The translations under genes were made by a program, and so were the position numbers. The notes beneath the pieces were generated by a model that was not told the DNA's origin, ran no database searches, and worked only from the letters and a program-made list of their open reading frames with translations. A stretch of DNA of 64,000 nt from Marinobacter daepoensis DSM 16072 (GTDB lineage Bacteria > Pseudomonadota > Gammaproteobacteria > Pseudomonadales > Oleiphilaceae). This document shows, in pieces, positions 9,950-18,471 of this stretch (position 1 is its first letter; each line of letters starts with the position of its first letter). Location of the stretch: NCBI RefSeq assembly GCF_000421165.1, contig NZ_ATWI01000008.1, positions 815,385 through 879,384 on the forward strand, read 5' to 3'.

Positions 9950-9987
9950 GACTCATTGCTTTTCGTTTGGAGGTAGAACGAGTGAGC
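9950..9987 (-). promoter_or_regulatory. Bipartite ECF-type promoter motif, copy 2 (TonB receptor)
   Basis: Minus-strand GCTCACTCGTT (9987-9977), a 19-base spacer and AATGAGTC (9957-9950), identical in both blocks and in spacing to the copy before the lipoprotein gene while the spacer differs. The receptor start codon follows 21 bases later, leaving a short leader. Confidence 0.65.
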
Positions 9988-10021
9988 GGGAATTTTTTTT
10001 CATTCTGACGATGGCGAGTCG

Positions 10022-10996
10022 TCAGGGGCCAGTAATGACTCGCAGTAAAGGTGTGATGTTGAGAACTCGACCGCCGTGGGGTTGAACGATAGCCGCTAAG
10101 GCGCTATCGACGTTTTTAGGGTTGTAGCTGCCGGTAATGGTTTTCTCTTCGATGCTGTCATCAAGGATCAGAATTTTTCCCTCATAGTAGCGCTCGAGAG
10201 TTTGTACTGCCTCGGCGACAGTCCGGTTCCGAATGTAAATTTGGTCGTTGGTCCAGGTGGCGATGGTTTCGGGTGGTGTTTGCTGGAGCTGTGAGGAGGC
10301 TCCAGTATGGGGCAAAGCCAGGGTTTGACCAGGTCCAAGTTCCGCCAGCTCATCTTGGCTTGAGATTTCAACTCGGCCGCTGACAACACCTATCCAGGAT
10401 TTTCGGTGCCCGTATTCCACATCGAAACGGGTGCCCAAAACGGTCACTTTCACCTCGTCGGCGGATACTGTGAACGGCCTGTTCCGGTCTGGTTTTACGT
10501 CGAAGTAAGCTTGCCCTGACAACAGTTCAATGGCTCTCTGGTTACCTGAAAATCTGGTCCGGATGGCGCTGCTGGCCCCAAGGTAAACCGTACTGCCATC
10601 ATCGAGAGTAACGGATTTAACTTCTGCTGTGTTGGTTCGGTAATCGGCCATGAATCGCAGGCTGAGCGACGGCCAGATAGTCGCCAGGATACAGGCGGCC
10701 ATCGCTGAAGCTGCTAGCACTTTAACTGGCTTCAGGTGTTGCCTGCTTTGGTTGGTTGTGTTTTGGGGTGGGCGTTTTGGCCAGTTATTTTTGTCGGTGC
10801 GGGCCAGGCTGGTCAGTTGCCAGGCTCTCTGGGCCCTGTTCCAGGCATCTGCATGCTTGGTCGATGCGATGAGCCACTGCCTGTGTTGCGCTTTCAGGGT
10901 TTTGTCATTGGGGGATTCCTGAAAACGCAAAAGCCAGTCGATTGCTTGCTGTTCCGGGTCTGGGAATTGATGAGTTGCTTGGCTTTTTGGAGTCAT
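10022..10996 (-). CDS. fecR: FecR-family anti-sigma / sigma regulator
   Basis: 324-residue inner-membrane protein. The N-terminal cytoplasmic part (about 1-90) carries the DUF4880-like start (EQQAIDWLLRFQESPND, WLIASTKHADAWNRAQRAW). A single membrane segment lies at about 95-113. The periplasmic FecR domain follows (VTLDDGSTVYLGASSAIR, LLSGQAYFDV, VTVLGTRFDV). In the Fec model it senses the occupied receptor's STN domain and releases or activates the sigma factor. The C-terminal part (ETIATWTND, VAEAVQTLERYY) is the usual STN-interacting region. It lies between its sigma gene (56 bases upstream) and receptor gene. Confidence 0.92.
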   Translation of the reverse strand: MTPKSQATHQFPDPEQQAIDWLLRFQESPNDKTLKAQHRQWLIASTKHADAWNRAQRAWQLTSLARTDKNNWPKRPPQNTTNQSRQHLKPVKVLAASAMAACILATIWPSLSLRFMADYRTNTAEVKSVTLDDGSTVYLGASSAIRTRFSGNQRAIELLSGQAYFDVKPDRNRPFTVSADEVKVTVLGTRFDVEYGHRKSWIGVVSGRVEISSQDELAELGPGQTLALPHTGASSQLQQTPPETIATWTNDQIYIRNRTVAEAVQTLERYYEGKILILDDSIEEKTITGSYNPKNVDSALAAIVQPHGGRVLNITPLLRVITGP

Positions 10997-11052
10997 AGGG
11001 CTGGCTGCAGTCGTGTTTTATTTAACGAGTACGGGATGTTTTTTCAAAGGTG

Positions 11053-11568
11053 CTATATCAGGTCGTAGTCGTTCAGGGCGCGAACAACTTTGATAAGGCC
11101 GTTGCGGAGCAATCTATGCGCGGTAGCAACCGAAACATTCAGGTGGTGTGCAATTTCTTGCAAAGTGTAGCCGCCGATTCGGTGCATTTCGACGGCAATA
11201 CGTTCTTTCTCTGGGAGCTTGGACAAAGCATCAGTGATCGTATCCAGGTCAGTACGCCGTTGATTGACCAATTCGGGGCTTGGAGCCTCTCCCGGGTTGA
11301 GCCACTCGATATTGCCTGAACTCTGATGACGGTTCTCCATGGCAGAGCGACGGATGAAGTCAATCGCCAGATTTCTAACCGTCTTGTACAGATAGGCCAA
11401 CCCTGATTTTTTTGGGGGCCTGCTGTTTTTCTCAGGTAAAAAGCGGAGAAAGGCATCCTGAACGATGTCTTCGGCTTGATTCCGGCAACCGATAATGGGG
11501 GTGGCGTAATCCACTAAATCTTGTCGGTGGTTGCAGTAAACATCCATGTGGTGGTTTAGCTTTTTCAC
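11053..11568 (-). CDS. fecI: FecI-like ECF sigma factor
   Basis: 171-residue sigma-70 family factor with only regions 2 and 4. Region 2 includes AEDIVQDAFLRF (about 31-42) and YKTVRNLAIDFIRR (about 61-74). Region 4 holds the helix-turn-helix YTLQEIAHHLNVSVATAHRL (about 134-153). It is predicted to direct RNA polymerase to the receptor and lipoprotein promoters of the locus. A Fur-like box 59 bases upstream of its start suggests iron-repressed expression. Assigned to the FecI/iron-starvation group from gene order and the downstream FecR and STN receptor. Confidence 0.92.
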   Translation of the reverse strand: MKKLNHHMDVYCNHRQDLVDYATPIIGCRNQAEDIVQDAFLRFLPEKNSRPPKKSGLAYLYKTVRNLAIDFIRRSAMENRHQSSGNIEWLNPGEAPSPELVNQRRTDLDTITDALSKLPEKERIAVEMHRIGGYTLQEIAHHLNVSVATAHRLLRNGLIKVVRALNDYDLI

Positions 11569-11626
11569 ATTGTTTCACTTAGTTGAGATGTCCAGTTTGT
11601 TGGTTTTAGTTAATTAGCGCTCAAAT

Positions 11627-11645
11627 GCTAATGCAATTCATTATC
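11627..11645 (-). promoter_or_regulatory. Fur-like box upstream of the ECF sigma gene
   Basis: On the minus strand GATAATGAATTGCATTAGC agrees with the 19-bp Fur consensus at 14 positions, including a perfect first half GATAATGA. It overlaps a candidate -35 hexamer TTGCAT (17-base spacer to TTAACT), so Fur with iron would block the sigma gene. This fits the standard control of FecI-type systems. Confidence 0.6.
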
Positions 11646-11759
11646 ATTTGGTAGTATGGAGAGCTGGGAGTGATTTCAGGTCGTGCTGAATCGTTGACCT
11701 TCGTTCTGCCGGTCATGCCTTTAATTGGGTGGGTTGTGACTCATTTCTTGAGGTTTTTG

Positions 11760-11775
11760 GGTGAGAGTTCACCCG
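11760..11775. promoter_or_regulatory. Palindrome, candidate activator site upstream of the sigma-54 promoter
   Basis: GGGTGA-GAGT-TCACCC is a perfect 6+6 palindrome about 65-80 bases upstream of the -24 element, the usual distance for an upstream activating sequence of an NtrC-type activator. It is also nested in a wider TTGAG...CTCAA inverted repeat. Confidence 0.4.
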
Positions 11776-11838
11776 TTTCTCAAACTAAACCTTATGGCTT
11801 TTCTATTTAACTGTTTGTTTTTGATTTTATTTTTGTTT

Positions 11839-11855
11839 TTGGCGTAGTGCTTGCT
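11839..11855 (+). promoter_or_regulatory. Sigma-54 (-24/-12) promoter of the TRAP transporter genes
   Basis: TTGGCGTAGTGCTTGCT carries the invariant GG at -24 and GC at -12 with exactly 10 bases between them, plus the TTGCW -12 block. The predicted transcription start near 11866 is 65 bases before the TAXI gene. The downstream NtrC-type activator has the GAFTGA loop needed to work with sigma-54. Confidence 0.68.
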
Positions 11856-11930
11856 GTTAGTTGGTCTGTGTGACTTTGTGGACACAGCAATTAGGCACCC
11901 AACCAACAAAATGAATCGGGAGCATTCCTT

Positions 11931-12908
11931 ATGAAACTGCAAACCATTGTGGCGGCTGCGCTCGCCTCCTCCGTTGTTGTAAGTCCGGTCATGGCTCAGG
12001 ACCGTGACGGCTGGCCAGAGAGCTTTACCGTGGGCACTGCCAGCCAGGGCGGCACTTACTTTGCCTACGGTTCCGGCTGGGCGAACTTTGTGGCGGAGAA
12101 TCTGGGCGTGTCTGGTGGTGCGGAGATTACAGGTGGCCCGGTTCAGAATATGGCGCTGGTTCACACCGGTGATCTCAAGTTTGGCCTGACCACCATGGGC
12201 CCCGCTCGCGAGTCCATTGACGGTGAAAGCCCGCTGGCTCCGGGAATGAAGATGGATAATGTCTGTGCCATGTTCCCGATGTACGAAACTCCGTTCTCGA
12301 TTGCGACCCTGTCCAGCTCCGGGATTACCCGGATCTCTGAGATTCCGGATGGTGCGACCATTGGTTTTGGCCCTGCCGGTTCTACCTCAGATACCTATTT
12401 CCCTCGCATGATGGAAACACTGGGGGTTAACTTCGAGCGTCGTAACGGCAGCTGGTCGGATCTTGGCGGTCAGCTTCAGGATGGCCTGATTGATGTGGTG
12501 GCCTTTGCCGCGGGTATCCCTATTCCGGCCGTCAGTCAACTGGAAGTACAGACCGACGTTAATGTGATCGGGATGAACGATGAGGAAGCGAAGACGATTG
12601 TTGATAACTTCCCGGTGTCTGAGTTCGTAATCCCGGCCAACACTTATCAGTCTCTGGATGAGCCGTCTCGCGTGGTTTCTATGTGGAACTTCGCCATGGT
12701 GAACTGCGATATGCCAGAGAGCTTTGTGTATGAAATCACCAAGCTGACGATGGAAAACAACGAGAAGATGGTGTCGATCCACAAGGCGGCCCGCCATTCC
12801 ATTCCCGAAAACTACACCAAAAACCAGGTTCTGCCCTGGCATCCCGGCGCAGCCCGTTGGTTCAACGAAAATGGCTATTCCATCGAGGATGCCGCCATCA
12901 AGCAGTAA
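11931..12908 (+). CDS. TAXI-family TRAP transporter substrate-binding protein
   Basis: 325-residue periplasmic binding protein. It has a clear signal peptide with cleavage after VMA (residue 22). The mature protein shows TAXI landmarks: FTVGTASQGGTYFAYG near 33-48, IGFGPAGSTSD near 145-155, and the region around GLIDVVAFAAGIPIPAV. It captures a small organic acid or amino acid and delivers it to the fused permease encoded next. GGGAG lies before the ATG. The ligand is unknown; known TAXI proteins bind glutamate and similar acids. Confidence 0.92.
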   Translation: MKLQTIVAAALASSVVVSPVMAQDRDGWPESFTVGTASQGGTYFAYGSGWANFVAENLGVSGGAEITGGPVQNMALVHTGDLKFGLTTMGPARESIDGESPLAPGMKMDNVCAMFPMYETPFSIATLSSSGITRISEIPDGATIGFGPAGSTSDTYFPRMMETLGVNFERRNGSWSDLGGQLQDGLIDVVAFAAGIPIPAVSQLEVQTDVNVIGMNDEEAKTIVDNFPVSEFVIPANTYQSLDEPSRVVSMWNFAMVNCDMPESFVYEITKLTMENNEKMVSIHKAARHSIPENYTKNQVLPWHPGAARWFNENGYSIEDAAIKQ

Positions 12909-12992
12909 GGCATGTGAAGGAAGGGCTGCAATGCGGCCCTTCTGCACAGGGTCGACATCGATTCACCGCCTCTCAGACAGGCAGGACTTATC

Positions 12993-15188
12993 ATGACCAA
13001 AGAACACCCCCATGCCGGCGGCGAGACGCAGCTGGCAGAAAACCTGACGGTCAATGAAGACCACGTACTCGCTCATAATGTGGATGAGGAACCGGTAGAG
13101 GCGAATCGTCGCCTGTTCACCGGCGTGTTGCTTAAAGTTGTTGTACTGCTGGCCATTGCTTACTCGGGGTTCCACCTTTACACCTTGAATGTGGCGCCCA
13201 TGGAAACCTGGTCGTTCCGGATTGTGCACGTGGCTGGCGCGCTGGTTCTTGGCTTCCTGCTGTTTGCGGGTGCCCGTTTTGTATCTGGTGAGGAAGGCGC
13301 GGCCCGGCACCGGTGGACCACGTGGTTTGCCGCGGCGGCCCTTATCCCGGCGGTTTACGCCCTTTACCAGACCTACGCGTTTCACCAGATGATTCTGGGT
13401 GGCACCATGCGGATTCCGGCCGAACTGGAATCCTGGCATTTTGGCTGGCCCCTGTTGGCCGCTACCGGTGTTGGTATTGTTATGAGCTGGTTCCACCAGC
13501 GTGAGCGGGCCCGGTTCAGTGTGCCGGATCTGGTGCTGATTGTGTGCTCGGTGGCGGTTGCCGCCTACCTGTTGGTGGTCTTCAACACCACCATGCGGAT
13601 GACAACCGGAACGGCGTTTGCGCCGGTCGGTATTTCCTTTGCTGCTGTGGCTGGTACGGCACTGATCATGGAGCTCACCCGCCGAGTGGCCGGGATGGCT
13701 CTGGTGGTGATTGCCCTCGTTTTTCTGGCCTATGTGTTCGCAGGCCCCTATCTGCCAGGCTTCCTGGGTTATCCGGGGCTTTCGGTTCAGCGGTTCTTCA
13801 GCCAGGTGTATACAGACGCGGGGATTCTTGGCCCCACCACGGCGGTGTCGTCCACGTATATTATTCTGTTCATCATCTTTGCTGCGTTTCTGCAAGCGTC
13901 GAAAGTCGGTGACTACTTCGTTAACTTTGCGTTCGCGGCGGCCGGTCGGTCGCGGGGTGGTCCTGCCAAAGTATCCATTTTTGCCTCTGGCCTGATGGGC
14001 ATGATCAACGGCACCAGCGCTGGTAACGTTGTGTCTACTGGTTCTCTGACCATTCCGCTGATGAAGCGGGTTGGTTATAGCAAGGAGTCGGCCGGTGCGG
14101 TTGAAGCGGCGGCTTCCACCGGGGGCCAGATTATGCCGCCTATTATGGGGGCGGGCGCCTTCATCATGGCTGAAATTACCGGCATTCCCTACACCGACAT
14201 TGCCATTGCGGCGATTATTCCCGCGATCCTGTATTTCGCGTCTGTGTACTTCATGGTCGATTTTGAGGCCAAGAAACTGGGTATGCGGGGCATGCGTGAA
14301 GATGAGCTGCCCAACCTCCGGTTGATGCTGCGTCAGGTGTACCTGTTCGTGCCCATCATCATTCTGATCGTTGCCTTGTTCCAGGGCTACTCGGTCATAC
14401 GGGCCGGAACGCTGGCTACTATTTCAGCGGCTGTGGTGAGCTGGATCTCCCCGAATAAAATGGGGCTTCGCCAGATCCTGCACGCCTTCGAGATCGCGGC
14501 TTATATGTCGATCCAGATTATCGTCGTGTGTGCGGCGGCCGGGGTGATTGTGGGTGTGATCTCCCTGACGGGTGTTGGCGCGCGTTTCTCCGTACTGCTT
14601 CTGGATGTGGCGGCCCATAGCCACCTGTTGGCGCTGGTGTTTGCGATGTTCATTTCTATCCTTCTGGGGATGGGTATGCCCACCACCGCCGCCTACGCGG
14701 TTGCCGCTTCTGTGGTTGCGCCAGGGTTGGTGCAGTTGGGGATTGAGCCGCTGACCGCGCATTTCTTTGTGTTCTACTTCGCTGTGGTATCGGCCATCAC
14801 GCCACCGGTTGCGCTGGCATCGTACGCGGCAGCGGGCATTTCCGGTGCCAACGCGATGTCTACATCCGTCGCCTCGTTCCGTATTGGCATAGCGGCGTTC
14901 ATCGTGCCGTTTATGTTCTTCTACAACAGCGCGCTGTTGATGGAAGGCGGCTGGTTTGAAATTGCGCGAGCGCTGATCACCGCAACCTTCGGGGTGTACC
15001 TCCTGTCTGCAGGCGTGTTGGGCTGGTTTGCCCGTTCCGCTGCGCCGGCTCTGGTTCGCCTGCTGTTGGTGGCGGCAGCCCTGCTTACCATTGAGGGTGG
15101 CCTGTGGACGGACCTGGCGGGTATCGGGCTGGCTGTTGTGGCCATGCTGATCCAACGCAAACGGGCACCGACTCTGGCAGCAGCCTGA
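12993..15188 (+). CDS. TRAP transporter permease, fused 4TM/12TM (DctQM-type) subunits
   Basis: 731-residue polytopic inner-membrane protein. A polar N-terminus of about 45 residues is followed by the small (DctQ-like) helices and then the large DctM-like unit, the fused form usual with TAXI binding proteins. Family stretches include GMINGTSAGNVVSTGSLTIP and EAAASTGGQIMPPIMGAGAF in the first half of the large unit and GMGMPTTAAYAVAASVVAP in the second. It imports substrate using an ion gradient. It lies 84 bases after the binding protein gene with no promoter apparent between them. Confidence 0.93.
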   Translation: MTKEHPHAGGETQLAENLTVNEDHVLAHNVDEEPVEANRRLFTGVLLKVVVLLAIAYSGFHLYTLNVAPMETWSFRIVHVAGALVLGFLLFAGARFVSGEEGAARHRWTTWFAAAALIPAVYALYQTYAFHQMILGGTMRIPAELESWHFGWPLLAATGVGIVMSWFHQRERARFSVPDLVLIVCSVAVAAYLLVVFNTTMRMTTGTAFAPVGISFAAVAGTALIMELTRRVAGMALVVIALVFLAYVFAGPYLPGFLGYPGLSVQRFFSQVYTDAGILGPTTAVSSTYIILFIIFAAFLQASKVGDYFVNFAFAAAGRSRGGPAKVSIFASGLMGMINGTSAGNVVSTGSLTIPLMKRVGYSKESAGAVEAAASTGGQIMPPIMGAGAFIMAEITGIPYTDIAIAAIIPAILYFASVYFMVDFEAKKLGMRGMREDELPNLRLMLRQVYLFVPIIILIVALFQGYSVIRAGTLATISAAVVSWISPNKMGLRQILHAFEIAAYMSIQIIVVCAAAGVIVGVISLTGVGARFSVLLLDVAAHSHLLALVFAMFISILLGMGMPTTAAYAVAASVVAPGLVQLGIEPLTAHFFVFYFAVVSAITPPVALASYAAAGISGANAMSTSVASFRIGIAAFIVPFMFFYNSALLMEGGWFEIARALITATFGVYLLSAGVLGWFARSAAPALVRLLLVAAALLTIEGGLWTDLAGIGLAVVAMLIQRKRAPTLAAA

Positions 15189-15212
15189 GCAGGCCAGTGA
15201 CTGGCAGGGCCG

Positions 15213-15228
15213 CCCGCCTCTGAGCGGG
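15213..15228 (+). terminator. Weak hairpin after the TRAP permease gene
   Basis: CCCGC-CTCTGA-GCGGG followed by TTGTCCTG. The stem is short and the U-tract poor, so at best it attenuates read-through into the kinase gene. Confidence 0.3.
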
Positions 15229-15295
15229 TTGTCCTGTCGGGCAGAGGGCGCTAGGCTTGGCCGAGAGCCCTCTTCGCTTTTCGGAAAAAAAACCT

Positions 15296-17110
15296 ATGCT
15301 CCATCGGTTCGGCGTGTATGCCATCCTGGCGGTTACGTTGCTGCTGTCCTGGTTGCTCGGTGGCTGGTATGGGTACCGGCAACTGGAGCAGGAAGCTTTA
15401 CAGGAAGCTTTTCGCTACCGCCAACTGGTGGCCAATGAGCTGAATCGATACTTGCCGGTTCCGGCCTTGATTGCGGAACATCCCCTTCTGGCCGAGGCCC
15501 TTCGTGAGCCTGACGATGCCGTGATACTGCTCCGGGCCAACGAGCAGATGCAGCGGATGGCAACCATCGTGGGTGGTTCAGATATTTACCTGATGGATAT
15601 GTCCGGGTTGACCATTGCGGCGAATAACTTTGGCCAGCCCGATACCTTTGTTGGTAACAACTACGCCTTCCGCCCGTACTTTCATGAAGCCGTCCGAACC
15701 GGCGAGTCTGTCGCCTATTTCGCTCTGGGTTACCGGTCGTTGGAACGGGGGCTTTACTTTACCCATCCGGTGCGGGACCAACGCGGAAACATGCTTGGGG
15801 TGGTGGCCATCAAGGTGTTGGTGCATGAGCTTGAATCTCAGTGGCACCGGCCCGAGTCTCCCCGTCAGGCTGACATGGTGGTTCTGGATGGCGATGGCAT
15901 CAGTTTTCTGACCAGTCGAAGCGAATGGTTGTACCGGGACTTCCAGCCGGGTAGCGATCCGGAAAAAGCGCCCAGGATTCGGCGGCGTTACCCGGCGCGC
16001 GAGCTCACCCCCGTTGACCTGATGGAGAAAGGAAAACCCTGGGGCCTGGCGGAGGAATCTTCTCGCATTCAGTTGGGTGGACCGACGGGAGCCGAGGTCT
16101 ACCTGACGGTAGAGACGGCGCTGCCGAGGCTGGACTGGAGTCTGATGGTTCTCACCAACACCCGGCCAGTGCTCTGGACCCGGGGAGGATTTGTGGTGGG
16201 GGGGCTGGCGATGTTTCTGGCCGGTTTCCTGACCTGGCTCTACCTGAGAGAGCGCTACCGTCGCGAGCGGGAACTGGCGCTTCGGGGGGAGCAGCTTGAG
16301 CGGCGGGTAGCCCAACGGACGGCCGATCTCAAACGTTCCAACGATCAGTTGCTTGATGAAATCCAGGAGCGTGAGCGGGCACAGACAGAGCTACGGGAAA
16401 CTCAGCAGGAGCTGATACAGGCGGCCAAGCTGGCGGTGCTTGGGCAAATGTCTGCCGGATTGAATCACGAAATTAACCAGCCTTTAACGGCAATTCAGGG
16501 ATACGCCCGAAATAGCCGTAAGTTCCTGGAGCGGGGCGCCACCGACATGGTGGACGCCAACCTTGAAGAGATCGTTTCCCTGTGTGACAAGATGGCGGAG
16601 CTGATCCGGCAGTTCAAGGTGTTCGCCCGTAAGTCTGAAGGGCCGCCCTCGGTGGTGGATCTGCGGTTGGCGGTGGACGGGGCTCTCAAAATTATTCGGG
16701 CCCAGCACACCAGTGTCGGGATTGAGATATGCTGGCGCCGGCCAGAGGCCCCGGTGATGTGTCACGGAGACCTGATCCGGATTGAACAGGTTATGGTGAA
16801 TCTGGTGGCAAACGCTGTTCAGGCATTGGAAGGACGGGAGCAGCCCGAAATTGAGGTAGTGGTTGAAGATGAGGGCGATTACTGGCGTTGTTGCGTCAGG
16901 GATAATGGCCACGGTCTTCCCGGCAATACCGAGCAGGTATTCGAACCGTTTTTTACCACCCGGTCTGTTAAACAGGGCCTTGGGTTGGGGCTGTCTATCT
17001 CAAGACAGATCGTGGACGCACTGGGTGGCAGCCTGATTGGCCATAACCGTGAGGATGGTCCAGGGGCGGAATTTGTTCTTAAACTGAAACAGCGCAGGGC
17101 AGAGGAATGA
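15296..17110 (+). CDS. dctB: DctB-like sensor histidine kinase
   Basis: 604 residues from the ATG at 15296; a TTG 39 bases upstream is an alternative start but adds only a polar 13-residue tail. A membrane segment (about 5-25), a periplasmic Cache-type sensor domain (about 30-285) and a second membrane segment (about 290-310) are followed by a coiled coil. The HisKA domain has His391 in LNHEINQPLTAI, and the ATPase domain has NLVANAVQ, DNGHGLPG and GLGLGLS. The AGLNHEINQPL motif is typical of DctB kinases. It overlaps its response-regulator gene by 4 bases (ATGA). It probably senses the TRAP substrate or its loaded binding protein. Confidence 0.88.
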   Translation: MLHRFGVYAILAVTLLLSWLLGGWYGYRQLEQEALQEAFRYRQLVANELNRYLPVPALIAEHPLLAEALREPDDAVILLRANEQMQRMATIVGGSDIYLMDMSGLTIAANNFGQPDTFVGNNYAFRPYFHEAVRTGESVAYFALGYRSLERGLYFTHPVRDQRGNMLGVVAIKVLVHELESQWHRPESPRQADMVVLDGDGISFLTSRSEWLYRDFQPGSDPEKAPRIRRRYPARELTPVDLMEKGKPWGLAEESSRIQLGGPTGAEVYLTVETALPRLDWSLMVLTNTRPVLWTRGGFVVGGLAMFLAGFLTWLYLRERYRRERELALRGEQLERRVAQRTADLKRSNDQLLDEIQERERAQTELRETQQELIQAAKLAVLGQMSAGLNHEINQPLTAIQGYARNSRKFLERGATDMVDANLEEIVSLCDKMAELIRQFKVFARKSEGPPSVVDLRLAVDGALKIIRAQHTSVGIEICWRRPEAPVMCHGDLIRIEQVMVNLVANAVQALEGREQPEIEVVVEDEGDYWRCCVRDNGHGLPGNTEQVFEPFFTTRSVKQGLGLGLSISRQIVDALGGSLIGHNREDGPGAEFVLKLKQRRAEE

Positions 17111-18459
17111 CAATGGCATCAGTCATTTTTGTGGATGATGATCCCGATATCCGGTCATTGATGGAGCAGACCCTGACGTTGGAGGATATACCGGTGGGCT
17201 GCTTTGAGGATGGGCCTTCCGCTTTGAAGCAGGTGCATCCGGAGTTTGAGGGCATTGTGCTGTGTGACTACAACATGCCCGGGATGGACGGCCTGGAACT
17301 GCTGCAGCAAATCCGCAGCATCGATGCGGACATACCCGTGATTCTGCTGACCGGCCAGGGCGATATCAGCACGGCGGTATCTGCTATGCAGCTGGGTGCC
17401 TACGATTTCATCGAAAAGCCGTTTGATCATGAGGAACTGATTGAATTGCTGCGCCATGCGTTGGAGAAGCGACACCTGGCCCTGGAAAACCGCCGTTTGA
17501 AAGCGCAGTTGCGGCACCTGGCTCGTCCGGGCCCCCGAATGCTGGGCGACTCGGTGGCCATGCAGCGAGTAATGGCGACCATTGATCCGGTGCTGGATAT
17601 CTCCGCAAACGTGTTACTGCATGGTGAGACTGGATCAGGGAAAGATGCTCTGGCCCGTTACATCCATGAGAACAGTCCTCGCAGTAGCCATAATTTTGTT
17701 GCCATTAACTGTGGTGCGGTGCCGGAGAACCTGATTGAAAGTGAGTTGTTCGGTCACGAGGCCGGAGCGTTTACCGGTGCCGATAAGCGGCGGATCGGAA
17801 AGATTGAGCATGCGCACATGGGCACCCTGTTTCTGGACGAGCTTGAAAGCATGCCGATGCCGCTTCAGGTCAAACTGCTGAGGGTGCTTGAGGAACAGCG
17901 TGTGGAGCGCTTGGGCAGCAATCAGATCGTGGATGTGGATGTCCGGATTATTGCGGCCACTAAGGCGGATTTGAAAGCTCTCAGTGACAAGGGTGAATTC
18001 CGGTCAGATCTGTATTACCGCCTGAATGTGGTTAAAGTGGATATTCCTCCCCTGAGGGCACGTAAGGAGGATGTTCCCAAGCTGTTTCACCATTTTGCTT
18101 TGATCGCGGCCGCCCGATACGACCGGGAAAGCGTTCCCCTGGATGCCCGGCAAGCTACCCGGTTGATGCAGCACTCCTGGCCAGGCAACGTAAGGGAATT
18201 GCGGAATCTGGCCGAGCGCTATGTTCTTCTGGGGCCGGCAGCCCTTGAGGAAGGGGACTCCGCCAGTGGTCCCAACATTACTGGCCGGCAAACGCTGTCG
18301 GAAATGATGGACGGCTTTGAGCGCTCTGCCATCGTCAGTGCCCTGAATACGTGCCATGGCAGCATCAAGGACACCATGGTGCAGCTTGGTATTGCCCGAA
18401 AGACGCTCTATGACAAAATGAAAAAGCACGGCCTGGATAAGGCTCAGTTCAAGGACTGA
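17107..18459 (+). CDS. dctD: DctD/NtrC-type sigma-54 response regulator
   Basis: 450 residues. The receiver domain (about 5-120) has phospho-acceptor Asp54 in CDYNMPGMDG. The AAA+ domain has Walker A GETGSGKD (173-180), the sigma-54-contacting GAFTGA loop (220-225) and Walker B region GTLFLDELES. A Fis-type helix-turn-helix closes the protein (GSIKDTMVQLGIARKTLYDK). Phosphorylated by the adjacent kinase, it should activate sigma-54 promoters, most plausibly the one at 11839-11855 upstream of the TRAP genes. It overlaps the kinase gene by 4 bases. Confidence 0.92.
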   Translation: MTMASVIFVDDDPDIRSLMEQTLTLEDIPVGCFEDGPSALKQVHPEFEGIVLCDYNMPGMDGLELLQQIRSIDADIPVILLTGQGDISTAVSAMQLGAYDFIEKPFDHEELIELLRHALEKRHLALENRRLKAQLRHLARPGPRMLGDSVAMQRVMATIDPVLDISANVLLHGETGSGKDALARYIHENSPRSSHNFVAINCGAVPENLIESELFGHEAGAFTGADKRRIGKIEHAHMGTLFLDELESMPMPLQVKLLRVLEEQRVERLGSNQIVDVDVRIIAATKADLKALSDKGEFRSDLYYRLNVVKVDIPPLRARKEDVPKLFHHFALIAAARYDRESVPLDARQATRLMQHSWPGNVRELRNLAERYVLLGPAALEEGDSASGPNITGRQTLSEMMDGFERSAIVSALNTCHGSIKDTMVQLGIARKTLYDKMKKHGLDKAQFKD

Positions 18460-18471
18460 GCCTCGCTGGCG

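Larger units (their letters stand above)
11569..11930. other. Divergent intergenic control region (sigma factor / TRAP transporter)
   Basis: 362 bases without a gene. Leftward it holds a Fur-like box and a possible promoter (TTGCAT, 17 bases, TTAACT on the minus strand) for the ECF sigma gene. Rightward it holds a hairpin-forming palindrome GGGTGA-GAGT-TCACCC (11760-11775) and a sigma-54 promoter for the TRAP genes. It is AT-rich towards the TRAP gene. Confidence 0.6.

Noticed and set aside
11736..11750. Third AATGAGTC block (minus strand) far upstream of the ECF sigma gene
   Set aside because: The block is present, but the GCTCACTCGTT partner is missing at 19 bases, so autoregulation of the sigma gene by the same motif is not supported.
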